From the NCBI GenBank assembly GCA_012026855.1, contig VEOV01000066.1, positions 1-8,787 of the forward strand: 8,787 nt of DNA. Direction: 5' to 3'. This DNA is from Geobacter sp. Lineage in GTDB: Bacteria > Desulfobacterota > Desulfuromonadia > Geobacterales > DSM-12255. The notes beneath the pieces are model-generated. The model was not told the DNA's origin. It ran no database searches and saw only the letters and a program-made list of their open reading frames with translations. Every line of letters begins with the position of its first letter. Position 1 is the first letter of the stretch. This document shows positions 1-6,722 of the stretch, in pieces. The position numbers were made by a program, and so were the translations under genes.

Positions 1-1713
1 GACAAGGAGCGCTTGGCAAAAGAGCGTCAGGAGCAGGAGCGACTGGCAAAGGAGCGTCAGGAACAGGAACGCCGGGTTCGCGAACTTGAGGCAAAATTCC
101 TTCAAGCGGAAGAGCGGGCAAAACGGGTTGAAGAAAAGGCTGCCAAGGCATTAAAGGCGCAAGAACTTGAAAGGGCTGCTGTCTTGGCCCAGGCGGAAGA
201 GCGCGCCAGGCAGATTGAAGAGCGGGCTGCCAAGGCGCTCAAGGCGCAGGAGGGTGAGAATGCTGCGGCTCTTGCGGCTGTTATCAAGCGTGAAAAAGAA
301 CGTGAACAGGCTGAGAACGAGCGGCTTAAGCGGGAGCGCAGCGAAGCAGAGCGGGTTGAGGCTGAGAGGGTCGAGAAAGAGCGGCTGAGGGCAGAGAAGG
401 CCAAGAAGGAGCTGGAATTTGAGCAGGCGAAGCTGAAAGAGTTGCAAAAGGAGATGCAGAAGGGGGTCTATACCGATCCTAAAACCGGTTTGGTCTGGCT
501 CCGTGACGGTCATGTTGCCGGTTACAAGATGGACTGGGCGACGGCCAACGATTGGGTGAAAAAGCAGAATTTTGCCGGTTACAAAGGGTGGCGGTTGCCT
601 ACCCGTGATGAATTGATGTCTCTTGCCAAACAGGGCGAGAAGAGGCCTTTTGCCTGGCTGAATGCTAATGGTTTCAAGAATGTTCAGTCTGCAGAGTACT
701 GGACATCTGATGTCAACTGGAGGAATGGCCAATTTGCGATTTATGTAGACCTCTCAAACGGCGAGGAAGGGGAGTTCAAACAAAGTTTTGTCGGTTTTCA
801 CGTCTGGCCGGTGCTGGATGCCAAAAAGGCTGTTGCCGCTGCCGATGCTGATGTTCCAGTCAGTGAAATTATCAGGAAGATTGCCGGAGAGACTGACCGG
901 GAGGTGTATACTGACCAGAAAACCGGTCTTATGTGGGTTCGAAATGGCAATCTGGCTGACCGGAAAATGGACTGGCGGCAGTCTCTCAACTGGATGAAGT
1001 CTGCTAAAATTTCAGGTTACGAGGGGTGGCGCTTTCCAACAAGAAACGAACTGCTGGCTCTGGTTAAAGGCGGTGCCAAGCGGCCTGCAGAATGGCTAAA
1101 TGCCAACGGTTTCCATAATGTTCAGTCTGCCGAGTATTGGACATCAGATTTTGTGCAGAGAAATATGGCTGCTTATTATGTCGACCTTGGCAATGGCGAT
1201 GTCGCAGATATTAATCCTGAGAGATATTTCTTTTATGTTTTGCCGGTTCTGGATGTGAAAACGGCTGTCGAACAGTTCCGCGACCGCCCCAAGCCGACTA
1301 CGGTTGCTGAAAAAATATATACGGACCCGGAGACCGGGTTGATGTGGACCCAGGATGCCAACATCGCCAGAAAAAAACTTGATCGAGCCGATGCTGCTAA
1401 ATGGGTAGGGGGGCTCACTTACGGTGGGTTGAAGGGCTGGCGGTTGCCGACCCTGGCCGAACTGCAGGACATCGCGCGCAAGGGGGGCGACAAGCCTTTC
1501 GAAGGGCTGAAATCTAATGGGTTCTCTAACGTCATGGAAGCGTATTACTGGGCCATAGACACTTTCCCCTGGGCTTCGGGGGTCAGTATGTTCAACGGCG
1601 GCATTGAAAAGCAGTTCCCCGGGCAGGTGCCGAATTATGTCTGGCCGGTGCGTGATGGCAAGGGGGACAAGGTAAAGGATATGTTCAGCCCGAACTTTGG
1701 AGGCGGTAGATAA
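1..1713 (+). CDS. Coiled-coil protein with three C-terminal DUF1566 domains, 5' end missing
   Basis: The frame is open from base 1 to the TAA at 1711-1713, so the gene starts upstream of the window; the TTG at 13 is not a convincing start because it lies inside a repeat and the coiled coil already runs before it. Bases 1 to about 465 encode a highly charged Lys/Glu/Arg/Ala/Gln stretch with no proline, expected to be a long coiled coil. Three copies of a DUF1566 (PF07603, Lcl C-terminal type) domain follow at about 466-819, 904-1254 and 1315-1656. Each begins (V/I)YTD-x-(K/E)TGL-x-W, has a central GW-R-(L/F)-PT motif, and ends near a (W/L)PV(L/R)D motif. Proteins with these domains are often exported and some bind surface ligands, but no biochemical role can be given here and the N-terminal targeting signal is outside the window. 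Copies 1 and 2 are close relatives; copy 3 has lost the EYWTSD motif (YYWAID instead). The stop lies 2 bp from that of the convergent neighbour. Confidence 0.85.
   Translation, partial: DKERLAKERQEQERLAKERQEQERRVRELEAKFLQAEERAKRVEEKAAKALKAQELERAAVLAQAEERARQIEERAAKALKAQEGENAAALAAVIKREKEREQAENERLKRERSEAERVEAERVEKERLRAEKAKKELEFEQAKLKELQKEMQKGVYTDPKTGLVWLRDGHVAGYKMDWATANDWVKKQNFAGYKGWRLPTRDELMSLAKQGEKRPFAWLNANGFKNVQSAEYWTSDVNWRNGQFAIYVDLSNGEEGEFKQSFVGFHVWPVLDAKKAVAAADADVPVSEIIRKIAGETDREVYTDQKTGLMWVRNGNLADRKMDWRQSLNWMKSAKISGYEGWRFPTRNELLALVKGGAKRPAEWLNANGFHNVQSAEYWTSDFVQRNMAAYYVDLGNGDVADINPERYFFYVLPVLDVKTAVEQFRDRPKPTTVAEKIYTDPETGLMWTQDANIARKKLDRADAAKWVGGLTYGGLKGWRLPTLAELQDIARKGGDKPFEGLKSNGFSNVMEAYYWAIDTFPWASGVSMFNGGIEKQFPGQVPNYVWPVRDGKGDKVKDMFSPNFGGGR
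13..72 (+). repeat. Two tandem 30-bp units in the coiled coil
   Basis: Units 13-42 and 43-72 differ at 5 of 30 positions and encode the decapeptide LAKERQEQER twice. The array may continue upstream of the window, since bases 4-12 encode KER just before it. The reading frame is kept, so this is a protein-level repeat of the coiled coil and not a mobile or regulatory repeat. Confidence 0.8.
103..276 (+). repeat. Two tandem 87-bp units encoding a 29-residue coiled-coil repeat
   Basis: Units 103-189 and 190-276 each encode 29 residues beginning QAEERA and sharing the core AAKALKAQE; 22 of 29 residues are identical by eye. They sit inside the coiled-coil part of the DUF1566 protein and point to growth of the rod by in-frame duplication. 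Confidence 0.8.
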
Positions 1714-1715
1714 TA

Positions 1716-2819
1716 TCAGCAGTTCTGCTCCAGCATGGCATCTATTGACTCAAAATCCACCTCGTTTTCGGCGTGACTCTTGATCCAGTTCAGTTTCTCC
1801 AGATCCTCAAAAGTGATCTTGGCAACATCTTCACTCAAGGCAGTGTAGACATCGGCGGTGGTTTCATGAACCCGGATGTACGGGATGCCGCTGTCTTCGA
1901 CGATTTTCTGGCTGATGTCAGAAACTACGGCATGCCCGGTAATGATCAGACCGGCTATTTTTTCCTGATATTCCTGGATATGGTAGAGAGAAGAAAGTGT
2001 TACCAGAAGTTCATCACGTGAGCCGGTGACGATCAGCAGAGTATCTTCCAGCAGCGAGTCGACTACTTTCTGCGAAGACGCGGCGCCAAGCTGAATGTTG
2101 TGTATGATTCGGCTCCGCTCCCTGTCATTGGCGCGTAGCGGCAGTTTGAACATCCTCGAGATGTGTCCCAGGGTCGGATTTGCCAGGATCGGCGAATAGT
2201 TGAAGCCGCCGGTGATCCGCAGTGGACTCCTGTCAAAGGCCTGTTCAACAAGATTGATTATCTGCTGGCGCTTGTCGTAGCGAACCTTGTTGATAATTGC
2301 CAGGCGCACATCGGCCTTTTCCTTTTCAAAGAGCGCCATGTTGAGACGGAGCGAGTCAACAACACTGCCGATGCCGCTACCGGTAACTATAATTACCGGA
2401 GCGTCAAGCAGGTGGGCTACCCTGGCATTGTTGAGGCCGATGATGGAGCCGACACCCGCATGTCCCGCCCCCTCTATAATCAGAAAATCATACTTCTTTT
2501 CCAACTCCTTGACTGCGTCGACGACACTCTTCTCCAGTTCTTCCGGATTGATCCTGCCGGCCAGAAATTCTCTGGTGAAGTTTTTGTGAAGTGCAACCGG
2601 CGACATCAGGGAAATGTCTTCCTCAAGGCCGTATGTTTTTGCCATCAGTGCAGCATCCATATCCACCATCAGGTTGCCGAACATCTCTATCTTGGGGCCA
2701 ATCGGCTTGATGAAGCCAACTCTGTCATATTTTTTCCTGGCAAGGTGCATCATTGATATGCTCATTGTCGTCTTGCCGCAGTTCTGTCCGGTTGCTGCGA
2801 TATAAAGCTTTTTGCACAT
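1716..2819 (-). CDS. BioD-like P-loop ATPase with DRTGG domain (phosphotransacetylase N-terminal type)
   Basis: This 367-residue cytoplasmic protein has two parts. Residues about 4-215 are a CobQ/BioD-like P-loop NTPase domain (AAA_26): the nucleotide loop reads ATGQNCGKTT (residues 9-18), there is an acidic IIEGAGH motif at 114-120, and an INK motif near 176-178 that fits base recognition in this fold. Residues about 215-335 match a DRTGG domain, with the paired strand-loop motifs LLIVTGSRDE (261-270) and LIITGHAV (291-298). The same pair of domains forms the N-terminal half of long bacterial phosphotransacetylases, where it has a regulatory role, but the catalytic acetyltransferase half is absent and the gene ends cleanly. 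A regulatory or ligand-sensing ATPase is a fair inference; the substrate is unknown. It is not dethiobiotin synthetase itself, judging from the extra domain and the changed loop. The ATG at 2817-2819 is preceded by GGAG eight bases upstream. It reads away from the cytochrome operon. Confidence 0.8.
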   Translation of the reverse strand: MCKKLYIAATGQNCGKTTMSISMMHLARKKYDRVGFIKPIGPKIEMFGNLMVDMDAALMAKTYGLEEDISLMSPVALHKNFTREFLAGRINPEELEKSVVDAVKELEKKYDFLIIEGAGHAGVGSIIGLNNARVAHLLDAPVIIVTGSGIGSVVDSLRLNMALFEKEKADVRLAIINKVRYDKRQQIINLVEQAFDRSPLRITGGFNYSPILANPTLGHISRMFKLPLRANDRERSRIIHNIQLGAASSQKVVDSLLEDTLLIVTGSRDELLVTLSSLYHIQEYQEKIAGLIITGHAVVSDISQKIVEDSGIPYIRVHETTADVYTALSEDVAKITFEDLEKLNWIKSHAENEVDFESIDAMLEQNC

Positions 2820-2855
2820 GATATTAACTCCGAATAATTAGTCGATTGTCAGCTA

Positions 2856-2884
2856 TTGATTAAAATACAAAAATCATTTATAAA
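2856..2884 (+). promoter_or_regulatory. Probable sigma70-type promoter of the cytochrome operon
   Basis: TTGATT at 2856-2861 and TATAAA at 2879-2884 are separated by 17 bp, matching the -35 and -10 consensus at 4 of 6 and 5 of 6 positions. Transcription would start near 2891 and give a leader of about 58 bases before the ATG at 2949. It lies in the spacer between divergent genes. I found no equally good promoter facing the minus-strand gene and no -24/-12 (sigma54) element. Confidence 0.5.
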
Positions 2885-2936
2885 GAGCATTCATTGTACC
2901 TTCAGATTCAGCAGAGTCAACGGTAATGGTCTTGTG

Positions 2937-2943
2937 AGGGAGG
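2937..2943 (+). promoter_or_regulatory. Ribosome binding site that fixes the lipoprotein start
   Basis: AGGGAGG lies 5 bases before the ATG at 2949. It supports that start over the upstream in-frame codons (ATT at 2856, GTG at 2934), and the protein then begins directly with a lipoprotein signal peptide. Confidence 0.75.
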
Positions 2944-2948
2944 ATCTG

Positions 2949-4865
2949 ATGAGGAACCGAACTGTTTGGGTATTACTCTTTGCAGTATCCTGTCTGTATC
3001 TCACCGCTTGTGGTGGTGATGTTACAGGAGTCGGCCCGGGCAATGCCGTCTCTTCATCAGCTGGATGCGTTACTGTTGCGTGTCACGGGTCAATTCCTTC
3101 AAAGGTGACTGGCCGGTCCATTGCCGACGAGTGGCGGGCTTCACCTCACTATGTCATGAATCAGGCAGGTTGCACGACCTGCCATTCCCATACCCATCAG
3201 AATTCATGCGGCAGCTGCCACGGCGGCGGTACGCCGGCTTACCCGGTTTCTGCAGCAAACGATCCGTCTAGCAGTTGTATGAACTGCCATGTCAATGGCA
3301 GTAGTCTCATGAAGGGGCTGGATTATAGGCATATTCCGGAAATGAGTCCTCGCTATCGACTGAATTCCGGTTTTACTTACTATTCTGCTGTCGGCTACCT
3401 TACAATGCGCGGCACCCAGTACGAAAGCAAATGCATCTGGTGTCACAATCCCCATGATAACAGGATACTACCCCAGCATGAGGACTGGGCAGAATCCGGG
3501 CACGGCAGTACTAACTCCGGTCCGTTTGCGAGCAGGGGCACTGATTTCAAGACCCGCGGCTCATATGTTGACTGGGACAGCAGTTTCGGTGATGTCTGTG
3601 TGCGTTGCCATACCGCCTCCGGATTTATCAACCTGGTTGCTTCCGGCATGAAAAACGTCTCCCCCTGGGGGTTAAGCAGTGATGGGGTGACCCCGATTTC
3701 CACCACTCGTCAGAATATTTACTGCAATGTCTGTCACGACAACGGCAATGGTAAAGCCTATGGCTTCAATCTGCGGGATATCCCCGCCCTGGGCAAGACC
3801 GGCGGTTTGAGAGTCTATTACAACTACTCGGCGACAACTGCCGCAGCCGGGCTGGCAACTCTTGCCAGGGCGCGTATCAGCACCTTTGTAGATTATCCCC
3901 CTATCGGTATCTCCGATCGCTGCCTGCTCTGTCACAGTGGCAGGGGAAGCGGCAAGCTGATCAAGCAGGCTGGATCTGTTGCTGATGTCAGCGGTAACCT
4001 GTTTAGCTTCAGAAACAACAACCGGATCGGCATGCACGACTTTGCCGGTGGTGCGATGATGTTTGGCGGCGCCGGTTTTGAATTCTATTCATCATACCGT
4101 TATCAGGGGAGTGCCGGTTTGAGCCATCTTCATGAGCAGATTGGCGCCGGTTATCCGGGTACCGGCTCTCGCGGCCCCTGTGTCAGCTGTCATATGTCTA
4201 CGGCAAAATCCCACGAATACGTTCCAGTTACCTTGAGTTCGACTTCTTTGGCAGTTGCTCCCAACACTGCACCTGTCCTTGCTTCCGGGCGTGCTTACAA
4301 AGTGGCTTCCATAGATACGTCCATCTGCATGAAATGTCATGCCGCCGGTCAGGTCGCGTCAGGCAGGTTCAACGGTACAGTAACTGCGCTTAATACTGAA
4401 AAGAGCGGCTATCACGCCGCCATGCGAGCTCTGTATGTATGGCTGAACAAGAAAGGCTTGACCAGTTCCTCGGATTGGCTCAAGGCTTCAACCTATACGT
4501 GGACCGGTGCTCCGGCTTATGCAGGAGGTTGTACCCCTACAGCCGGTAATGATGTCTACTTCGGCTCCAGGAATATGGGAGTCTCCTTCAATTATGATTT
4601 TTTGAAGAACGAGCCTGCCGGTTATGTTCATAATGATTTATACGTTAAACGGCTTATTTATGATTCACTCGATTGGATTGATGACTGTCAGATGAACGGT
4701 ACCGGCGACAGGGCCATTGTTGATGCCGGCTCAAGTGCGTATTTCGGCGCTACGCTGTCATCCTCCGGCGTATATTCATCACTTGCTCCTGCAGAGGTGA
4801 CAAGTGCATTAAATTATCTTTTCGGGGTACCCAATAGTCTGGTCAGGCCGGAAGGGAATAATTGA
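2949..4865 (+). CDS. Decaheme (9 CXXCH + 1 CX4CH) c-type cytochrome lipoprotein
   Basis: The protein has 638 residues from the ATG at 2949. A lipoprotein signal ends in the lipobox LTAC (Cys21), followed by Gly, with no Asp at +2 that would favour inner-membrane retention by the enterobacterial rule; the likely site is the outer membrane, side unknown. Nine CXXCH heme motifs start at Cys75, 87, 110, 162, 217, 259, 325, 411 and 460. A further CX4CH (Cys40 to His47) may hold a tenth heme. Thirteen other histidines are available, enough for mostly bis-His ligation. Residues 465-638 carry no heme motif but have two isolated cysteines (528, 580) that could form a disulfide. The family resembles the multiheme outer-membrane cytochromes of Geobacter used in extracellular electron transfer, though I cannot match it to one named protein. 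It is the first gene of an operon with a heme-porin and a small cytochrome, which suggests it is the terminal or outer partner of an electron conduit. Confidence 0.88.
   Translation: MRNRTVWVLLFAVSCLYLTACGGDVTGVGPGNAVSSSAGCVTVACHGSIPSKVTGRSIADEWRASPHYVMNQAGCTTCHSHTHQNSCGSCHGGGTPAYPVSAANDPSSSCMNCHVNGSSLMKGLDYRHIPEMSPRYRLNSGFTYYSAVGYLTMRGTQYESKCIWCHNPHDNRILPQHEDWAESGHGSTNSGPFASRGTDFKTRGSYVDWDSSFGDVCVRCHTASGFINLVASGMKNVSPWGLSSDGVTPISTTRQNIYCNVCHDNGNGKAYGFNLRDIPALGKTGGLRVYYNYSATTAAAGLATLARARISTFVDYPPIGISDRCLLCHSGRGSGKLIKQAGSVADVSGNLFSFRNNNRIGMHDFAGGAMMFGGAGFEFYSSYRYQGSAGLSHLHEQIGAGYPGTGSRGPCVSCHMSTAKSHEYVPVTLSSTSLAVAPNTAPVLASGRAYKVASIDTSICMKCHAAGQVASGRFNGTVTALNTEKSGYHAAMRALYVWLNKKGLTSSSDWLKASTYTWTGAPAYAGGCTPTAGNDVYFGSRNMGVSFNYDFLKNEPAGYVHNDLYVKRLIYDSLDWIDDCQMNGTGDRAIVDAGSSAYFGATLSSSGVYSSLAPAEVTSALNYLFGVPNSLVRPEGNN
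3066..3086 (+). other. CX4CH candidate heme-binding motif
   Basis: These bases encode Cys-(x4)-Cys-His (residues 40-47) just after the lipid anchor. CX4CH sites bind heme in some tetraheme cytochromes c3 of sulfate reducers, so a tenth heme is possible; otherwise this is a degenerate site. The nine standard motifs start at bases 3171, 3207, 3276, 3432, 3597, 3723, 3921, 4179 and 4326. Confidence 0.55.
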
Positions 4866-4884
4866 AAGTTTTCCGCTTTGATCC

Positions 4885-4890
4885 AGGAGG
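4885..4890 (+). promoter_or_regulatory. Consensus ribosome binding site of the heme-porin gene
   Basis: A perfect AGGAGG lies six bases before the ATG at 4897 and confirms that start, which opens directly into a signal peptide. Confidence 0.8.
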
Positions 4891-4896
4891 ATATTC

Positions 4897-6279
4897 ATGC
4901 CTAACATAATCAGGAATGCTCTATATCTTATATTGTCTGTAATGGCGGTGGTGCTCAGCTGCAACTCAGCATTCGCTATCCCTGCTTTCAGCCGTGAACA
5001 CAATACCGAGTGTGCTACCTGTCATACGATCTACCCGGAGCTGAACGAGTATGGCGATGCCTTTCTCAAAAACGGCTTTGTCTGGAACAAGAAGGGCAAG
5101 GATTCCGCGGCTGCTGAAAATAAGGCCGCAGTCAAGGGGGAGGGTGATCCGGATATCCTTAAGCAGCTCAAGGAATTTGCTTCGGTAACTACCTCACCGA
5201 AAGAGGCGGAACCTCCTGCAGGGGCGCCCAAAAAGAGTGAGCCTCTCTGGCTTGCCGGATTGCCGCAAACGGTGCCACTGTCTGTTTCGGCGGCTCTGAA
5301 TGCCGCTTATAACAATGATGTTGAAACCCATAAGGTTGATCTGTCTACCCGTGCCATATCCCTCCTTGCAGGCGGTGTTTTCCGGGACAAGATTGGTTTT
5401 TTCCTCAAATACAATCTTTATGCGGAGGGGGAATATAATCCGTCGGTAAGCAATACCCCGACTAATTCCAATCCGCCATATGCCAATGATCTGGATGAGT
5501 TTTACCTTGTCTGGCGAAAGGCTTTAGGAACTCCTGTCAACCTTAAGGCCGGTCGGTTCCGCCCCACTCTGTCCCTCTGGAAGAAGACCAATAAAACCGG
5601 AATTTCCGATTTTGCCACAACAAGCTTCAAAGTAGGAAAGTCGCAATTCAGTGCCGACTCTACTGAAGATGCTCTGGAAGCCAATGCCATCCTGCTGAAC
5701 AGAATCTTTGTCGCTGCGGGTCTGGTGGATCGTAATGGCCAGAAGAACAACGAAGGCTACGGTCACGTTTCCGTCAAGATCGGCGGATCAGATTTCAGGT
5801 CAAATGAACCTGATATTGACCTGGATAAGGAGAGTATTTTCGACTACATCTACCTTGTTCTTGGGGCTTATGGCTATACCGGCCGCAATTCCATAGATCT
5901 TTTCTCTACCCAGCTGAACAACTTTTACCGTGCCGGTGCCGACGTTGACCTTGTAGTCAAAAATGCCAGGTTGAAACTGGCCTTTGCCAGAGAGAGGGAT
6001 ACCAACCCTGACTTTTCTTCCCATGTTGAAGCTGTTACCGATGTTTGGGCGGCTCAGGCTGAGTATATGTTTACCCCTGACCTGCTTGCCTTTGTAAGGT
6101 ACGAGCTTACCAGTTTTACCGACGGCAGCAGGATCAACCGTATTATCCCTGCTGTTGCGTTTGCTCCGATGCAAAATACGAAATTAACCCTTGAATACCA
6201 GCATGTTGCCACCGAGAACTCCGTCGTTGCGAATTCCAGTAGTGATATTGTGCTGGTAGGGGCAAGAATAGCTTTTTAG
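4897..6279 (+). CDS. Cyc2-like fused monoheme cytochrome / outer-membrane beta-barrel porin
   Basis: The protein has 460 residues. A signal peptide ends at about AFA (25-27). Immediately after it comes a short cytochrome segment: the P-x-F-x-R motif at 29-33, the heme motif CATCH at 39-43, then P-x-LN-x-x-G (47-53) and a GFVW motif (60-63). This order is the hallmark of the N-terminal heme domain of Cyc2, the porin-fused cytochrome of iron-oxidising bacteria; overall length is also similar. Residues about 64-115 form a Lys/Ala/Glu/Pro-rich linker. From about 116 to the end the sequence shows alternating polar/hydrophobic strands rich in Tyr, Phe and Gly, and it finishes in ARIAF with a terminal Phe, the usual signal for barrel insertion. 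The role would be to pass electrons across the outer membrane through a heme held at or in the pore; direction (oxidation or reduction) is unknown. The resemblance is by motif and layout only. Another heme-bearing porin family of Geobacter-type conduits is the main alternative. Confidence 0.75.
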   Translation: MPNIIRNALYLILSVMAVVLSCNSAFAIPAFSREHNTECATCHTIYPELNEYGDAFLKNGFVWNKKGKDSAAAENKAAVKGEGDPDILKQLKEFASVTTSPKEAEPPAGAPKKSEPLWLAGLPQTVPLSVSAALNAAYNNDVETHKVDLSTRAISLLAGGVFRDKIGFFLKYNLYAEGEYNPSVSNTPTNSNPPYANDLDEFYLVWRKALGTPVNLKAGRFRPTLSLWKKTNKTGISDFATTSFKVGKSQFSADSTEDALEANAILLNRIFVAAGLVDRNGQKNNEGYGHVSVKIGGSDFRSNEPDIDLDKESIFDYIYLVLGAYGYTGRNSIDLFSTQLNNFYRAGADVDLVVKNARLKLAFARERDTNPDFSSHVEAVTDVWAAQAEYMFTPDLLAFVRYELTSFTDGSRINRIIPAVAFAPMQNTKLTLEYQHVATENSVVANSSSDIVLVGARIAF

Positions 6280-6310
6280 AGTGATTCAACCAAAATAGGG
6301 GAGAGGTGCG

Positions 6311-6679
6311 ATGAGAGTCATTAAAGTATTGTTGGTCACAATTTTGATGGTAGCTTTTGCCATGCCGGTGCAGGCAAAAATCAGGTCAGTAGGTAAGGGG
6401 GACAAGATGAATTTTGATCCTTCGCAGATACCGAACGACCTTAAAGGGGCCTTTGAAATCATGAAGGTCAAGTGTATTCAGTGTCACACACAAGAGAGAA
6501 CGGTAATCGCCATACAGACAGGCATTGCTCCGGTTACCGGCCAGCCCTTTGACAAGCAGGCAACAAAAGCCTATGGCATCAAAATGCTGCGCAAGCCGAA
6601 ATCCAACATGTCGCGTGAAGAGGTTAAGCAGGTGGTTAATCTGATGAACTTCCTGATTGACGAGGCTGCCAAGCCTTGA
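6311..6679 (+). CDS. Small periplasmic monoheme cytochrome c
   Basis: The protein has 122 residues. A Sec signal peptide with a hydrophobic core (residues 6-18) ends at about VQA (20-22), giving a mature protein of about 100 residues. A single heme motif CIQCH occupies residues 55-59. The C-terminal part has a helix-like stretch with two candidate axial methionines: Met92 (in KML) and Met100 (in KSNMSREEV, a context like the Met loop of class I cytochromes c). It follows the heme-porin gene by 31 bp, with a purine-rich GGGGAGAGG at 6298-6306 before the ATG. Its place in the operon suggests a soluble electron carrier that supplies or drains the heme-porin on the periplasmic side; this is inference. 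It is the last gene of the operon and is followed by a hairpin. Confidence 0.85.
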   Translation: MRVIKVLLVTILMVAFAMPVQAKIRSVGKGDKMNFDPSQIPNDLKGAFEIMKVKCIQCHTQERTVIAIQTGIAPVTGQPFDKQATKAYGIKMLRKPKSNMSREEVKQVVNLMNFLIDEAAKP

Positions 6680-6696
6680 TTGACGGCTGATTGCTT

Positions 6697-6722
6697 GCCC
6701 CCGCAACTAACTTTGTGGGGGC
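6697..6722. terminator. Hairpin between convergent operons, probable terminator
   Basis: A 9-bp stem (6697-6705 with 6714-6722, one G:U pair, six G:C pairs at the base) encloses an 8-base loop. It starts 17 bases after the stop of the small cytochrome gene and its last base is part of the TAG stop of the minus-strand FXD gene. On the plus strand it is followed by a pyrimidine-rich but interrupted tract, so it is an imperfect intrinsic terminator; it could act in both directions. Confidence 0.55.

Noticed and set aside
151..732. A 193-codon minus-strand open frame antisense to the coiled coil and first DUF1566 domain
   Set aside because: It is the complement of a repetitive, strongly biased coding region, gives a Leu/Phe-rich product without a recognisable domain, and the plus-strand frame has clear domains.
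1718..1729. Palindrome AGCAGTTCTGCT as a terminator
   Set aside because: The loop is only two bases and there is no T-tract; it also lies within the coding end of the minus-strand gene.
2163..2756. A 197-codon plus-strand open frame opposite the P-loop/DRTGG gene
   Set aside because: The opposite strand encodes a well-supported two-domain protein; this frame has no recognisable motif and no good ribosome binding site.
2856..2948. Longer N-terminus for the multiheme lipoprotein
   Set aside because: Extension would place 31 residues before the signal peptide, has no Shine-Dalgarno, and overlaps the predicted promoter; the ATG at 2949 has AGGGAGG and starts a proper lipoprotein signal.
2820..2948. 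A promoter for the minus-strand P-loop gene, and a sigma54 site
   Set aside because: Only weak matches such as TTAATC with TAATTA at 17 bp were seen on the minus strand, and no GG/GC pair with -24/-12 spacing on either strand.
3672..4037. A 121-codon minus-strand open frame inside the multiheme cytochrome gene
   Set aside because: The plus strand has regularly placed heme codons throughout this stretch; the antisense product has no recognisable domain.
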